This document shows positions 17,834 through 26,427 of a stretch of DNA of 64,000 nt, one piece after another. Source of the stretch: Sulfurospirillum diekertiae. Its GTDB lineage: Bacteria > Campylobacterota > Campylobacteria > Campylobacterales > Sulfurospirillaceae. Both the position numbers and the translations under genes were made by a program. The DNA is taken from contig NZ_CP021416.1 in assembly GCF_002162315.1 (NCBI RefSeq), forward strand, positions 992,001 through 1,056,000, written 5' to 3'. Each line of letters starts with the position of its first letter. Position 1 is the first letter of the stretch. The notes under the pieces were generated by a model, which was given only the letters and a program-made list of their open reading frames with translations, was not told the origin of the DNA and did not search any database.

Positions 17834-20800
17834 GGGAAGCTCCTTTGCCATAAAATTTCTCTTTCATGCGCATAATCAGATAAAAAAAGAGTGGTACAAA
17901 AACAATACCAATTACGGTAAGTGTGACCATCCCTCCCACAATCGTTGTGCCCAAAACATGGCGACTATTGGCTCCCGCACCAGAGCTTAGGGCTAAAGGT
18001 AATGTTCCTGCGATAAACGCCAAAGAGGTCATAACGATAGGTCGAAAACGAATTTTTGCCCCTTCAATCGTCGCTTCTAACAAAGGCGTGCCATTTTTAA
18101 TGCGTTGCATAGCAAATTCGACCATTAAAATGGCATTTTTAGCCGAAAGACCTATGAGGGTTACAAGTCCAATTTGGAAATAAATATCGTTTTGCAAACC
18201 TCGCGTTAAGGTAAACAAAGCAGAACCAAAGAGAGCAAAAGGGATTGCAAACAAAACAGCAAAGGGAATTGTCCAGCTTTCATATAGAGCTGCTAGAATC
18301 AAAAAGACAAAAACAATAGCATAAAGCAAGGCATCGTTTCCCTCTTTTTCAAGGCGTTTTTCTTGAAATGAAGCCCCACCCCATGCTAAAGTGTAGCCGC
18401 TTGGTAAAATTTCTTGCGCGATACTTTGGATGATTTGCATGGCTTGCCCTGTGGTATATCCCATTGCAGGTTCGCCTAAAACTTGGGCTGATGGGAACAT
18501 ATTGAAGCGTTGGGTGACACTAGGACTTACCATAGGGGTTAATGTTGCCAAATCACTCACAGGGATGAGATTGCCATCGCTTGAGCGTACAAATACATCA
18601 CTGTAATTATCGGCACCTTCTCGAAATAATCTTGTTGATTGAACATTGACTTTGTACGTACGACCAAAAAGATTAAAGTCATTGACATAGACATTGCCAA
18701 ATGTAGCTTGAAGGGTTGTGTAAATATCGGATATTTCGACATTATAAGCTTTTGCCTTTTTTGTATCAACGGAGATGGCGTATTGAGGTACATTGGTATT
18801 GAGCGTTGTTCGAACCGCTTTAAGCTCCTCTCTTTCGGAGGCTTTTTGGACGATCTCTTTGACATAATTGTTCAAGACAATATAACCAGAGCCTGTACGG
18901 TCTTGTACATACATTTCAAATCCACCTGTGACGCTTAGTCCCATAATCGGCGGTGGTGTTACGGCAACAATACGCGCTTCTTTATTTTTTGAAAATTTAG
19001 CCGTCAAATCTTTAGCAATCACATCCAAACTTTGGTTGGCATCTTTTCGCTGACTCCAATCAGCCAATCGCACATAACTGTACCCTGCATCTGTTTTATA
19101 GGCTTTTGAGCTAAAATCAGTGCCTGAAAAACCGCCCACTTTAGTCACAAGAGGATTTTTAAGTGCAATGGAAGCAATGTCTTGATTCACGCTCAATGTT
19201 CGACTCAGTGCAGAGCCTGGGGGAAGTGTGCTAACCGCAAAAAATGTACCTTTGTCTTCTTTGGGAATAAGTCCTGTGGGGATTTTCTGCAAAATGATAT
19301 ACGTAGCACCCATCATAATTCCAAAGAGAAGAACACTGATAAAACTTAAACGAATCGCGCGTCCAACGATTGTCCCGAAACCTTCTGTTAATGCGTCAAA
19401 GAAGCGATTAAATTTTTGAATCGGCCAAAACGGTTCTTGTGTCTCGTGTTTTAAAATTAAAGCGCACAATGCAGGGGTTAAAGTGAGTGCAACCAGTCCT
19501 GAGATAGAGACTGAAATAACAATAGTGATAGCAAATTGTCTGGACATAACGCCACTCATACTGTTGGAGAAAGCTGAGGGTATAAAAACGGCGCAAATCA
19601 CAAGCACTATGGCAATAACAGGACCTGTGATCTCTTGCATGGCTTTAATGGTTGCATCCTTGACGCTAAGAGCCTCTTCTCTTAAAATACGCTCTACATT
19701 TTCAATGACAATAATTGCATCATCGACCACCAGCCCAATGGCAAGCGTGAGTCCAAAAAGCGTTAAAAGATTGATGGAAAAGCCCATAGCATAAAAGCCT
19801 GCAAACGTTCCAACGATGGAGACAGGAATGGCTAAGAGTGGAATAATGGTTGCTCTGATATTGCCCAAAAAAAGATAAACGACCAATACAACCAACACCA
19901 CCGCTTCTAGTAAAGTCATAATGACTTCTTTGATGGAAGCTTGGACAAATGTGGTAGGATCATACGCTGCATCAAGCTTTAAATCACTTGGAAAAGTTTT
20001 GGAGAGTTCGGCTATCTTTTCATCTAACTGTTTGGAAACATCCAGTGCATTGGCTTGTGAGGTTAAAAAAATTCTAATAGCAGACATAGGTTCACCATTA
20101 AAAAGACCTGCGAAGAAGTAGCTTTCAGACCCTAGTTCCACCGTCGCAACATCGCCCACCGTTAAAGCAGAGCCATCGGGATTGGATTTGAGTATAATCT
20201 CTTTAAACTCTTCTGGTTTTTGAAGTCTGCCTTTTGATGCTATGGTATAGGTAAATGCAGCTGATTGGCTGATGGGTTCTTGTGCTATTTGCCCAGAGGG
20301 GTATTTTTCATTTTGATTTCGAATGGCACTGAGAACTTCTGCCGTGGTAACTTGGTAAAAAGAGAGCTTTTGAGGGTCAAGCCATACGCGAATGGAGTAG
20401 TCTTTATTGCCAATAATACTCGCATCAGCAACACCAGGAATACGCTTAAACTCTTCAATGATATTGTTAATAGCATAGTTTGCGATATAGGTGGTATCGT
20501 GGACACCCTCTTTTGACGTGAGTGCGATAACACGAAGCACATCAGGCGATTTTTCGGTAACATCTACTCCTTGTTTTTTCACAGGATCAGGGAGTTTGTT
20601 AGACGCCATTTGAACACGGTTATTGACATCTATCTTTGCTTGGGCAATATCCGTCCCTACTTCAAAAAAGAGATAGATATTAAAGGCTCCACTAGGTGAT
20701 GTGGTGGAGACCATATAAATCATATTTTCTAGCCCATTGAGTTGTTGTTCAAGCGGTGCTGCAACGGTCTCTTCGAGTGTTTTAGCATCAGCCCCTGGGT

Positions 20801-20948
20801 AGGTTGTAGAGAGAATAATTTGAGGAGGAACAACATTGGGATACTCTTGTACAGGAAGTGTCTTAATGGCGACAATCCCTGCAATCAGGATGATAAGAGA
20901 AATAACCGATGCAAAAATCGGTCTTTCAATAAAGAATTTTGAAAACAT
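17823..20948 (-). CDS. RND multidrug/metalloid efflux pump (AcrB/HAE1 type)
   Basis: A 1041-residue AcrB-like pump beginning FSKFFIERPIFASVI, with the typical LPVQEYPNVVPP loop, TM4 relay LAIGLVVDDAIIVIENVER and a C-terminal TM block ending in GIVFVPLFFYLI. It has full length with no defects. It is distinct from the first RND pump (10343), which is shorter and heavy-metal-like. It is cotranscribed with an adaptor and an outer-membrane lipoprotein from a promoter that carries the ArsR-type box. Confidence 0.92.
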   Translation of the reverse strand: MFSKFFIERPIFASVISLIILIAGIVAIKTLPVQEYPNVVPPQIILSTTYPGADAKTLEETVAAPLEQQLNGLENMIYMVSTTSPSGAFNIYLFFEVGTDIAQAKIDVNNRVQMASNKLPDPVKKQGVDVTEKSPDVLRVIALTSKEGVHDTTYIANYAINNIIEEFKRIPGVADASIIGNKDYSIRVWLDPQKLSFYQVTTAEVLSAIRNQNEKYPSGQIAQEPISQSAAFTYTIASKGRLQKPEEFKEIILKSNPDGSALTVGDVATVELGSESYFFAGLFNGEPMSAIRIFLTSQANALDVSKQLDEKIAELSKTFPSDLKLDAAYDPTTFVQASIKEVIMTLLEAVVLVVLVVYLFLGNIRATIIPLLAIPVSIVGTFAGFYAMGFSINLLTLFGLTLAIGLVVDDAIIVIENVERILREEALSVKDATIKAMQEITGPVIAIVLVICAVFIPSAFSNSMSGVMSRQFAITIVISVSISGLVALTLTPALCALILKHETQEPFWPIQKFNRFFDALTEGFGTIVGRAIRLSFISVLLFGIMMGATYIILQKIPTGLIPKEDKGTFFAVSTLPPGSALSRTLSVNQDIASIALKNPLVTKVGGFSGTDFSSKAYKTDAGYSYVRLADWSQRKDANQSLDVIAKDLTAKFSKNKEARIVAVTPPPIMGLSVTGGFEMYVQDRTGSGYIVLNNYVKEIVQKASEREELKAVRTTLNTNVPQYAISVDTKKAKAYNVEISDIYTTLQATFGNVYVNDFNLFGRTYKVNVQSTRLFREGADNYSDVFVRSSDGNLIPVSDLATLTPMVSPSVTQRFNMFPSAQVLGEPAMGYTTGQAMQIIQSIAQEILPSGYTLAWGGASFQEKRLEKEGNDALLYAIVFVFLILAALYESWTIPFAVLFAIPFALFGSALFTLTRGLQNDIYFQIGLVTLIGLSAKNAILMVEFAMQRIKNGTPLLEATIEGAKIRFRPIVMTSLAFIAGTLPLALSSGAGANSRHVLGTTIVGGMVTLTVIGIVFVPLFFYLIMRMKEKFYGKGASHEA

Positions 20949-22070
20949 TTATTTGCCCTCTTGATTGATGATTTTGTCAATTTTTACAGGCGCATTTTGT
21001 TTGATTTTTAAGAGATTGTTGACAATGAGTTTATCACCTTCCTTAAGCCCTGATTCGATGATGGCATTGCCATTGCTTATCTCTCCGACTACCACATTTT
21101 TAAGTACTGCTTTATCATCTTCTATAATATAAACATTGGTTCCTAAAGGATTTTGCACTAATGCTTTTTGGGGGATTTGTACTACATTGTTGCGTACTAA
21201 TCCTGTGAGTGAAATTGTGACAAATTGATTGGGTAAAAGTTCTTTCGTACTATTTTTAAAAGTCGCTCTCGCTCTTAGTGAACCCGTTTTGGCGTTGATA
21301 GTGTTATCGATAAAATCAACCACACCTATCTCTTTGTAGTTTAGTTTCCCTACCGTTAAAGTAGCTTTGAGTTTGCCATCGGTTGGGTTTGACCATTTGC
21401 CATTTTTGATATTGTATTTTTCTTTAATGAGATCAATATTGGGGATGGAAAATTCTACATGTAAAGGATCAATTTGCGTAATTTCTACTAACGCAGTTCC
21501 CTCACTTACAAGAGCACTTACATCAATGAGTTTTGCTCCAGTAATCCCACTCATAGGAGCTTTAATCGTTGTTCTATCCAAATTAATAACTGCAATATCC
21601 AACGAAGCTTTAGCGCTTTCTAATGCGCTCTTGGCACTCTCATATGCCCAATAAGCGGTATCTCTATCTTGTTCGCTGGAGGCTCCTTTGTCAAAAAGAG
21701 ATTTGACACGACTCCACTCTTTACTCGTTTTTTGTACCTGAATGTCAAGAGAAGCAACATTGGCTTTAGCTAGCTTCTGTGCAGCGATATAGCTCTCAGG
21801 CTCTATTTTATAAAGCACATCGCCTTTCTTAACGAAGTCACCTTCCATAAATTTTTTTTCAAGTAAAAGGCCATTGGCTCTAGCCTTTAGCGTTGTCGTC
21901 TGAGAACTCAGTGTTTTAGCTGGATAATTTAAGGTAATGGCCTCTTCTTGGGGAGCACCTACCTTGAAAATATCAACAGACGTTGATTTCTGCATTTCAT
22001 TTGCAGAGACAAATGATGAAGAAAAAGCCAATAATACGTAGAAGAAGAGCTTTTTTGAAAGTAAAAACAT
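20949..22070 (-). CDS. RND efflux periplasmic adaptor
   Basis: A 373-residue membrane fusion protein starting at ATG 22070, which follows AGGATTC at good spacing; an earlier in-frame ATG at 22115 would overlap the promoter and is rejected. Signal sequence (residues 1-22 ending SANE), half-lipoyl stretches LKARANGLLLEKKF and IKAPMSGITGAKLID flank a coiled-coil hairpin, then a beta-barrel domain. The stop is directly followed by the pump ATG. Confidence 0.88.
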   Translation of the reverse strand: MFLLSKKLFFYVLLAFSSSFVSANEMQKSTSVDIFKVGAPQEEAITLNYPAKTLSSQTTTLKARANGLLLEKKFMEGDFVKKGDVLYKIEPESYIAAQKLAKANVASLDIQVQKTSKEWSRVKSLFDKGASSEQDRDTAYWAYESAKSALESAKASLDIAVINLDRTTIKAPMSGITGAKLIDVSALVSEGTALVEITQIDPLHVEFSIPNIDLIKEKYNIKNGKWSNPTDGKLKATLTVGKLNYKEIGVVDFIDNTINAKTGSLRARATFKNSTKELLPNQFVTISLTGLVRNNVVQIPQKALVQNPLGTNVYIIEDDKAVLKNVVVGEISNGNAIIESGLKEGDKLIVNNLLKIKQNAPVKIDKIINQEGK

Positions 22071-22091
22071 GATGAATCCTTTTATTTTCCT

Positions 22092-22133
22092 AGTATAATT
22101 AGTATAAATAAACATATTAATATATGTCGATAT
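22092..22133 (-). promoter_or_regulatory. Promoter of the second RND operon with ArsR-type operator
   Basis: Reading the minus strand, a dyad (22114-22133) matches the arsD operator at 17 of 20 positions. Its inner arm forms a -35 TTAATA, followed by exactly 17 bp and a -10 TATACT (plus-strand 22092-22097). This is the same layout as at arsR and arsD, so this pump is a likely third member of the ArsR regulon. Start codon 22070 lies about 20 bp downstream of the -10. Confidence 0.62.
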
Positions 22134-22158
22134 ATTGTTTATGTAATCTTACATGTAA

Positions 22159-22656
22159 AGTGTGAATGAAGTGTTAATATTGCTCTTTGTTTATGAACCT
22201 TAAAAATGATCACAGGCTTTTTCACTGAGGCAAGCGTAAAATAGATTTGAAACATTATTAATGAGATTATTAACTATTTAAGGTGCTATTTCGTTTATAA
22301 AACATAATAATCATGGGTAATGTGTCAGACGAAGTGCAATTTTTTGCATGTATGATTTTGTTAAAAGCCTAAACAAAGGGGATAGTTTTAAAAAACATAT
22401 GCCTAGTTCTTCACTTCCTTTGACACGGAGAATGGCAAAGTTGGAAAAATAGTATTTTATTAACGCTATTATACTGTTATAAAAACAGTAATATAATCAC
22501 CAGTCATTTAGAAGTGACTACGAGATTTCTCTCACAAATAACTGATTGGTTCCAGACAAAGCACCACTCTAGCCATAAAATTCTCTTATAAGCTTAAAAA
22601 AAGAGCAGATATCTTTAAAAATATATGATTCTTTACTTTGTTTGATAACATGTCCT
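22159..22656. other. Intergenic region at the left edge of the mobile island
   Basis: No convincing gene is seen in about 500 bp. A 34-codon open frame (22348-22452, beginning MYDFVKSLNKG and ending MAKLEK) has no good ribosome site and may be a gene remnant. Short A+T-rich dyads occur (for example AGTCA/TGACT around 22503-22520). The stretch separates the arsenic region from the serine recombinase and probably holds the left junction of the island. Confidence 0.35.
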
Positions 22657-23292
22657 TTAACTTAATTTGCTCAAAACTTTGTCATTTTCCATAAAATATC
22701 TCAGTGATGTCATTGAAATAGGCTTTTCAAGTTGCGAATTGATAATCTTTAAAATACTAGTTTGGCTTAAATACATCTCCAAATATTTTTTAATCTCGTC
22801 TTTGTATGGATCCAAGATTCTTTCTTTATTCTTAGCTCCTTTCGGTCTTCCTAGTATTTTCCCTTGCGCTTTTGCTGCACTTAGTCCTTGTTTTGTACGT
22901 TCGCTTATAATTTCTCGCTCTGTTTGAGCAAAATACCCATAGATAGCTAAAAGTAATTTTGAAAGTGATTCATTTTGGTTAGTAGAGAGTTCTGGCTGAT
23001 TAGTAAATATGAGTTTGATACCATGAGAATTGAATTTTTCTATGAGGTTTAAAATCTCCAACATATTCCGTCCAAGGCGAGACAGTTCTGTGCAAATTAA
23101 AATATCTCCCTCTTGCATCTTGATAAATAAATCATCGAGCAATCTTGCTTTTTGTGATTTTTTGGAAGAGATTTCAATTTCGATAAATTCATCTACAATA
23201 ATTTTCTTTTGTTGGGCAAATTCTAAAATTTTATGTTTTTGATTAAGAACTGATTGTGACTCTGTACTCACCCTAATATAGCCTAAAACCAT
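22657..23292 (-). CDS. Serine recombinase (resolvase/invertase family)
   Basis: A 211-residue small serine recombinase. The N-terminal catalytic domain has GYIRVSTESQSVLNQ with the nucleophilic serine (in RVST), the LSRLGRN stretch with catalytic arginines and the long E-helix (YFAQTEREIISERTKQGL), followed by GRPKGAKN and a C-terminal helix-turn-helix region. It is of normal length. ATG 23292 is chosen over a TTG one codon earlier. Such enzymes resolve or invert DNA at nearby sites; the AATAGTATT/AATACTATT repeat just upstream is a candidate. Confidence 0.88.
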   Translation of the reverse strand: MVLGYIRVSTESQSVLNQKHKILEFAQQKKIIVDEFIEIEISSKKSQKARLLDDLFIKMQEGDILICTELSRLGRNMLEILNLIEKFNSHGIKLIFTNQPELSTNQNESLSKLLLAIYGYFAQTEREIISERTKQGLSAAKAQGKILGRPKGAKNKERILDPYKDEIKKYLEMYLSQTSILKIINSQLEKPISMTSLRYFMENDKVLSKLS

Positions 23293-23314
23293 CAAAAATC
23301 CTTTTTTACTATGA

Positions 23315-23355
23315 AATAGTATTTAAACAATTATTTTATAAAGTATAATACTATT
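23315..23355. repeat. Inverted repeat upstream of the recombinase, candidate res or operator site
   Basis: AATAGTATT (23315-23323) and AATACTATT (23347-23355) are exact inverted copies with a 23-bp A+T-rich spacer, next to shorter dyads. Size and position resemble subsites recognised by small serine recombinases, or an operator for the recombinase gene. No crossover core can be assigned by eye. Confidence 0.35.
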
Positions 23356-23592
23356 ATATCCAAGTATTAATATAAAATATATAGATATAATATAATGGTC
23401 ATTAAATTAGTAAAAATACTGCATTGAAATTCAATTTGTATTTGATTTATCTAAAATACTCCAATCAGGAGTTGGATAAAGCGTTGGAAAATGCAAACGC
23501 AAGGCTTTAAAGTATGTGAAATTTTTCATAAAAGATTTTTTTAATTTCTTTTAAATAAATGTTGTGTAAGATTGTGTATTGAAAGGGCGTGG

Positions 23593-23823
23593 ATGAGTAA
23601 AAAAGATAAGCTTTTGCAAGCGATGAAAAACAACCCAAAAGATATCCCATTTGAGGATATTAAGAAGCTTTTAGAAGGTTATGGCTACACCTGTCAGAAT
23701 AGTGGTGGTAGTCATTATGTGTTTCGTAAAGAGTTTTGTGAACATATTGTGATCCCTTATCATAAGCCTATAAAAGCTATTTACGTCAAACATGTTTTAG
23801 AGATATTAGGAGAACTAAAATGA
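23593..23823 (+). CDS. hicA: HicA-family mRNA interferase toxin
   Basis: A 76-residue HicA toxin with a dsRBD-like fold. The segment GYTCQNSGGSHYVFRK contains the catalytic histidine (GGSH) and the C-terminal IPYHKPIKAIYVKHVL is typical. ATG 23593 (after GTGG) is preferred to an earlier in-frame ATG because the HicA fold begins there. It overlaps hicB by 4 nt. It lies in the mobile island beside a serine recombinase, a usual place for such modules. Confidence 0.87.
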   Translation: MSKKDKLLQAMKNNPKDIPFEDIKKLLEGYGYTCQNSGGSHYVFRKEFCEHIVIPYHKPIKAIYVKHVLEILGELK

Positions 23824-24179
23824 AAAAGAACCTTGATTATTATATGAACTTAGATTATGAGATTATTGTTAAAAAAGTTAAACCAGAAGACGGTGCTGGC
23901 TGGTTTGCTTACTATAAAGACTTTAAAGGCGTTATGGGTGATGGTGAAAGTGCTGATGAGGCATTACAATCTGCCCAAGAAGCATTTAAAGCTTTTGTAA
24001 CGGTTATGCTTGAGAGTAAAGAAAGTATCGCTGAACCTAATGAAGCGGACAAAAGCCTTCGTATTAACATCTCTATGCCAGAACGATTGGTAAAAAAGAT
24101 TGATGATTTTATTGCGCCTTTGCATCTTACACGCTCAGCTTTTTTACAAAAAGTTGCCATGAAGGAGATAGGGGCATAA
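23820..24179 (+). CDS. hicB: HicB-family antitoxin
   Basis: A 119-residue antitoxin. The N-terminal degraded RNase H-like domain (KPEDGAGWFAYYKDFKGVMGDGESADEALQSAQEAF) is followed by a C-terminal ribbon-helix-helix (RINISMPERLVKKIDDFIAPLHLTRSAFLQKVA) that binds the operator. It neutralises HicA and represses the operon. It overlaps hicA (ATGA). A small dyad ACTCC-N5-GGAGT at 23458-23472 lies upstream of the operon and could be its operator. Confidence 0.88.
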   Translation: MKKNLDYYMNLDYEIIVKKVKPEDGAGWFAYYKDFKGVMGDGESADEALQSAQEAFKAFVTVMLESKESIAEPNEADKSLRINISMPERLVKKIDDFIAPLHLTRSAFLQKVAMKEIGA

Positions 24180-24395
24180 AAATATATTTTGTGTGACTCC
24201 CCTTAAATTATAATATTTACTACACTTCCGGTTGTAGTGACCAAGTATTTCGTTGAATATAATCTGCATGGTTAAAGCATTGCATCGTGCTTTGATAGTG
24301 AGTTTCCCACATATCGACCTTAAATGAAGGTAGGCGCTTCATGCAGCTCATGTGCATAAAAAGTGGGTGCATACTCTACGCATTACAACCCATAG

Positions 24396-24561
24396 CTAAG
24401 CAGCTATATAACAAGAATCTTTATATTAGAAGATGGTGAAAGTATAGCACTAAACAAAGATGCTCTTGCATTTTTACCCGTTTTGGTATGAAGAGAAAAG
24501 AGCAGTTTTAAGTGCCGAAAAGTACCATGCTATCGAACTTCTTAAAAACAGTGCGCATTGA
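24396..24561 (+). pseudogene. C-terminal remnant of an unidentified gene
   Basis: An open stretch reads ITRIFILEDGESIALNKDALAF and then, after a one-base shift near the T5/C3 tracts at 24470-24480, YPFWYEEKRAVLSAEKYHAI and ends at TGA 24559. Neither frame has a start codon with a ribosome site; a TAG precedes the first part. The codon pattern looks protein-like, so this is a decayed gene end. The surrounding 24180-24668 otherwise holds no gene, only a small hairpin at the ACTACA/TGTAGT dyad near 24219-24238. Confidence 0.45.
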
Positions 24562-24627
24562 ATTAAAAAATGAAATTCAACGGTTAAATTCAACAATTTT
24601 TCAACGTTTTTCATTTTGGTTTCAATA

Positions 24628-25203
24628 AAAAACGAATAGTAGTATCTCAATTTTAAAAGGATACTGCTATGAAACACGTTTCTTCCAAACAATTGTTGCA
24701 TCTGCTTGCCAGAATGCCAGAGCCTCTCCAGCAGGAAGCGCTAGAAAAAACATTTGAACGTTTTTACACCCTGAAAAGTAGAAACACTGAAGGTCTTAAT
24801 CGTTCAATGCTTTACCATCAAGCATTGCTGTTTGTTCTTGAAAACTATTATGATACGTTAACGATTGGTTCACTTAAAAAGAACTCTAAAGAACTTGATA
24901 GCCTGAATGAAAAAACCAAACTGCAACTTAAAATGTTTGATACTTCCAAAAAAAGAATTCCCAAAAAACGCTCCAAACTGCTTAATCAGTATGCTCCTCT
25001 TATTTATCAGTTAAAAGAGGAAAAGGGACAAAGTTATTCTCAGATCTGTCTCCATCTCGCAAAATCAAAAAAATTAAAAGTTGACAGAACGTACATCTGC
25101 AAAATCTATCCAAAAATAAAACAAAAGGTTGAAGATCTTAAGGCAATTTCTTTACAAGAAAACAGTATTTTTTAAAAGTCCATCATTGAAAAACGAATAG
25201 TAG
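24628..25203. repeat. 15-bp direct repeat flanking an unrecognised gene
   Basis: AAAAACGAATAGTAG occurs at 24628-24642 and again at 25189-25203, bracketing the gene at 24669-25175 and each time preceding the next gene by tens of bases. It could be a shared promoter/operator element for the two genes or a duplicated junction. Only these two copies were noticed. Confidence 0.5.
24669..25175 (+). CDS. Unrecognised basic protein with helix-turn-helix-like C-terminus
   Basis: A 168-residue lysine-rich protein with no family that I recognise. The first half is helical (LLHLLARMPEPLQQEALEKTF). The second half contains KRIPKKRSKLLNQYAPLIYQL, then YSQICLHLAKSKKLKVDRTYICKIY, a layout resembling helix-turn-helix regions of plasmid and mobile-element DNA-binding proteins. 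AAAAGG precedes the ATG. It is bracketed by a 15-bp direct repeat and lies between HicAB and an IS21 element, so a plasmid or island function is likely but unproven. Confidence 0.6.
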   Translation: MKHVSSKQLLHLLARMPEPLQQEALEKTFERFYTLKSRNTEGLNRSMLYHQALLFVLENYYDTLTIGSLKKNSKELDSLNEKTKLQLKMFDTSKKRIPKKRSKLLNQYAPLIYQLKEEKGQSYSQICLHLAKSKKLKVDRTYICKIYPKIKQKVEDLKAISLQENSIF

Positions 25204-25253
25204 CTGTAAGACATTTTGTTTTACAGCCATTTTTATCATCACAAGGAGTTTAT

Positions 25254-25583
25254 ATGCAGTTAGTTGTTATTCCTCTTATACAGAAGCTCTATCTGGTTGC
25301 CGATAGGATTGAAGTTCCAGAGAATAGAGTAGTCCCCATATCTATTAGTGATTCGGGCAAAATTTTAAAGGCTAAATTGTTTGAGAAATCTCATGATTAT
25401 TTTTTTATTCATTCAATTTTTTGGGAAGAGACACGAATTGTAAAGGGAATCTTTATTTACCATTTTAATGAAATCTTGAATGGATTTGTCACTAATAAAC
25501 TACGTCTTGGACAAGAGCATCTCATTTGGAATACAGAATATGGAGATGGTGTCAAGCGAAGCGCAGAACTGGTCAGTTTTTAG
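25254..25583 (+). CDS. Unrecognised protein, 3' end replaced by IS21 terminus
   Basis: A 109-residue frame behind AAGGAG. The first 98 or so residues look like native coding sequence (beta-rich: LYLVADRIEVPENRVVPISI); the last ten (VKRSAELVSF) are encoded by the left inverted repeat of the IS21-family element that starts at 25550. The gene is therefore truncated and chimeric; its original C-terminus is not found on the other side of the element. Function unknown. Confidence 0.6.
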   Translation: MQLVVIPLIQKLYLVADRIEVPENRVVPISISDSGKILKAKLFEKSHDYFFIHSIFWEETRIVKGIFIYHFNEILNGFVTNKLRLGQEHLIWNTEYGDGVKRSAELVSF

Positions 25584-25607
25584 TGTAAAAAAGTTGCGAA
25601 TTGAAAC

Positions 25608-26427
25608 TTAAACCACCTCTTGATTTTGACCTTCTATGTTTGAAGATTTAGCTTCAAACTTATAGATTTCTGAGTGTAAAACTCCTGTTTGTTTCTTCTC
25701 TTTAAGTCGGTAGCTATCTCCTTGAATATTGATGATATGTGAGTGATGTAACACTCGATCTAATATAGCGGTTGTAACGATTTTATCTCCTGCAAAGACT
25801 TGAACCCATTTACTAAATACAAGATTTGAAGTAAAAATGGTAGAGCTTTTTTCATAGCGTTTAGAAATAATTTGAAAAAAGTGATTGGCTTCTTCTTTGC
25901 TCATATTGAAATATCCAATCTCATCAATGACAAGTACCGATGGAGAGGCGATAGATTTCAAGAAGCTATCATATTTTTTCTCTTTTTTGGCTCTATTTGC
26001 ATTACTTAAAAGCTCACTTATGGTGGTAAATCTTACTTTATAGCGATGTTGCACCGCTTTGAGTGCTAGCGCAATAGCAAGATGTGTTTTACCCACACCA
26101 CTTTCACCTAAGAGGATGATGTTCTCATACTTTTTAACAAATATTAGGCTTGAGAGTTCTTCAATCTGTTTACGGTTCACGCCAACGGAGAAAGTGTAAT
26201 CAAACTGCTCTAATGTCTTAATAACTGGGAATCCTGCGAGTTTGGTCAACATATTTTTAGACCTTCCTAGTCTATTATCTACTTCCACTCGTAATACCTC
26301 CTCCAAGAACTGTGTATATTGCCAATTCTCTTTAGCTGCCATACTGGCAATATCATGATATTTTTTCGCCTATGATAGAGAGCTTGAGTTCTTTACATAA
26401 CTCATCGATAGAGGTATCTAACTCCAT
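25608..26427 (-). CDS. istB: IstB-like IS21 helper ATPase, frameshifted near the N-terminus
   Basis: AAA+ ATPase that helps IstA choose targets. Walker A LGESGVGKTH and Walker B VLVIDEIGYF are intact. The natural start is ATG 26425-26427 (beginning MELDTSIDELCKEL), overlapping istA, but that frame stops after about 24 codons. Removing one base from the six-T tract (26361-26366, A6 on the coding strand) joins it to the open 244-residue body through EKYHDIASMAAKENW. As written the usable frame begins at 26342 and lacks the N-terminal domain. Confidence 0.83.

Noticed and set aside
20949-22070. The two RND pumps as duplicates of each other.
   Set aside because: They differ in length, transmembrane motifs and partner types (AcrB-like with NodT lipoprotein against a shorter pump with TolC-like protein), so they are separate families.
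22348-22452. 34-codon open frame as a small gene.
   Set aside because: No ribosome site and no recognisable feature; mentioned only as a possible remnant.
22159-24700. Possible CRISPR or tRNA-linked attachment site in the gene-poor stretches.
   Set aside because: No regularly spaced direct repeats and no tRNA cloverleaf were seen; only isolated dyads and one 15-bp repeat pair.
24474-24701. A 75-codon minus-strand frame over the gap before the unknown gene.
   Set aside because: It lacks a ribosome site, overlaps the start of a better plus-strand gene and the plus strand there shows a gene remnant.
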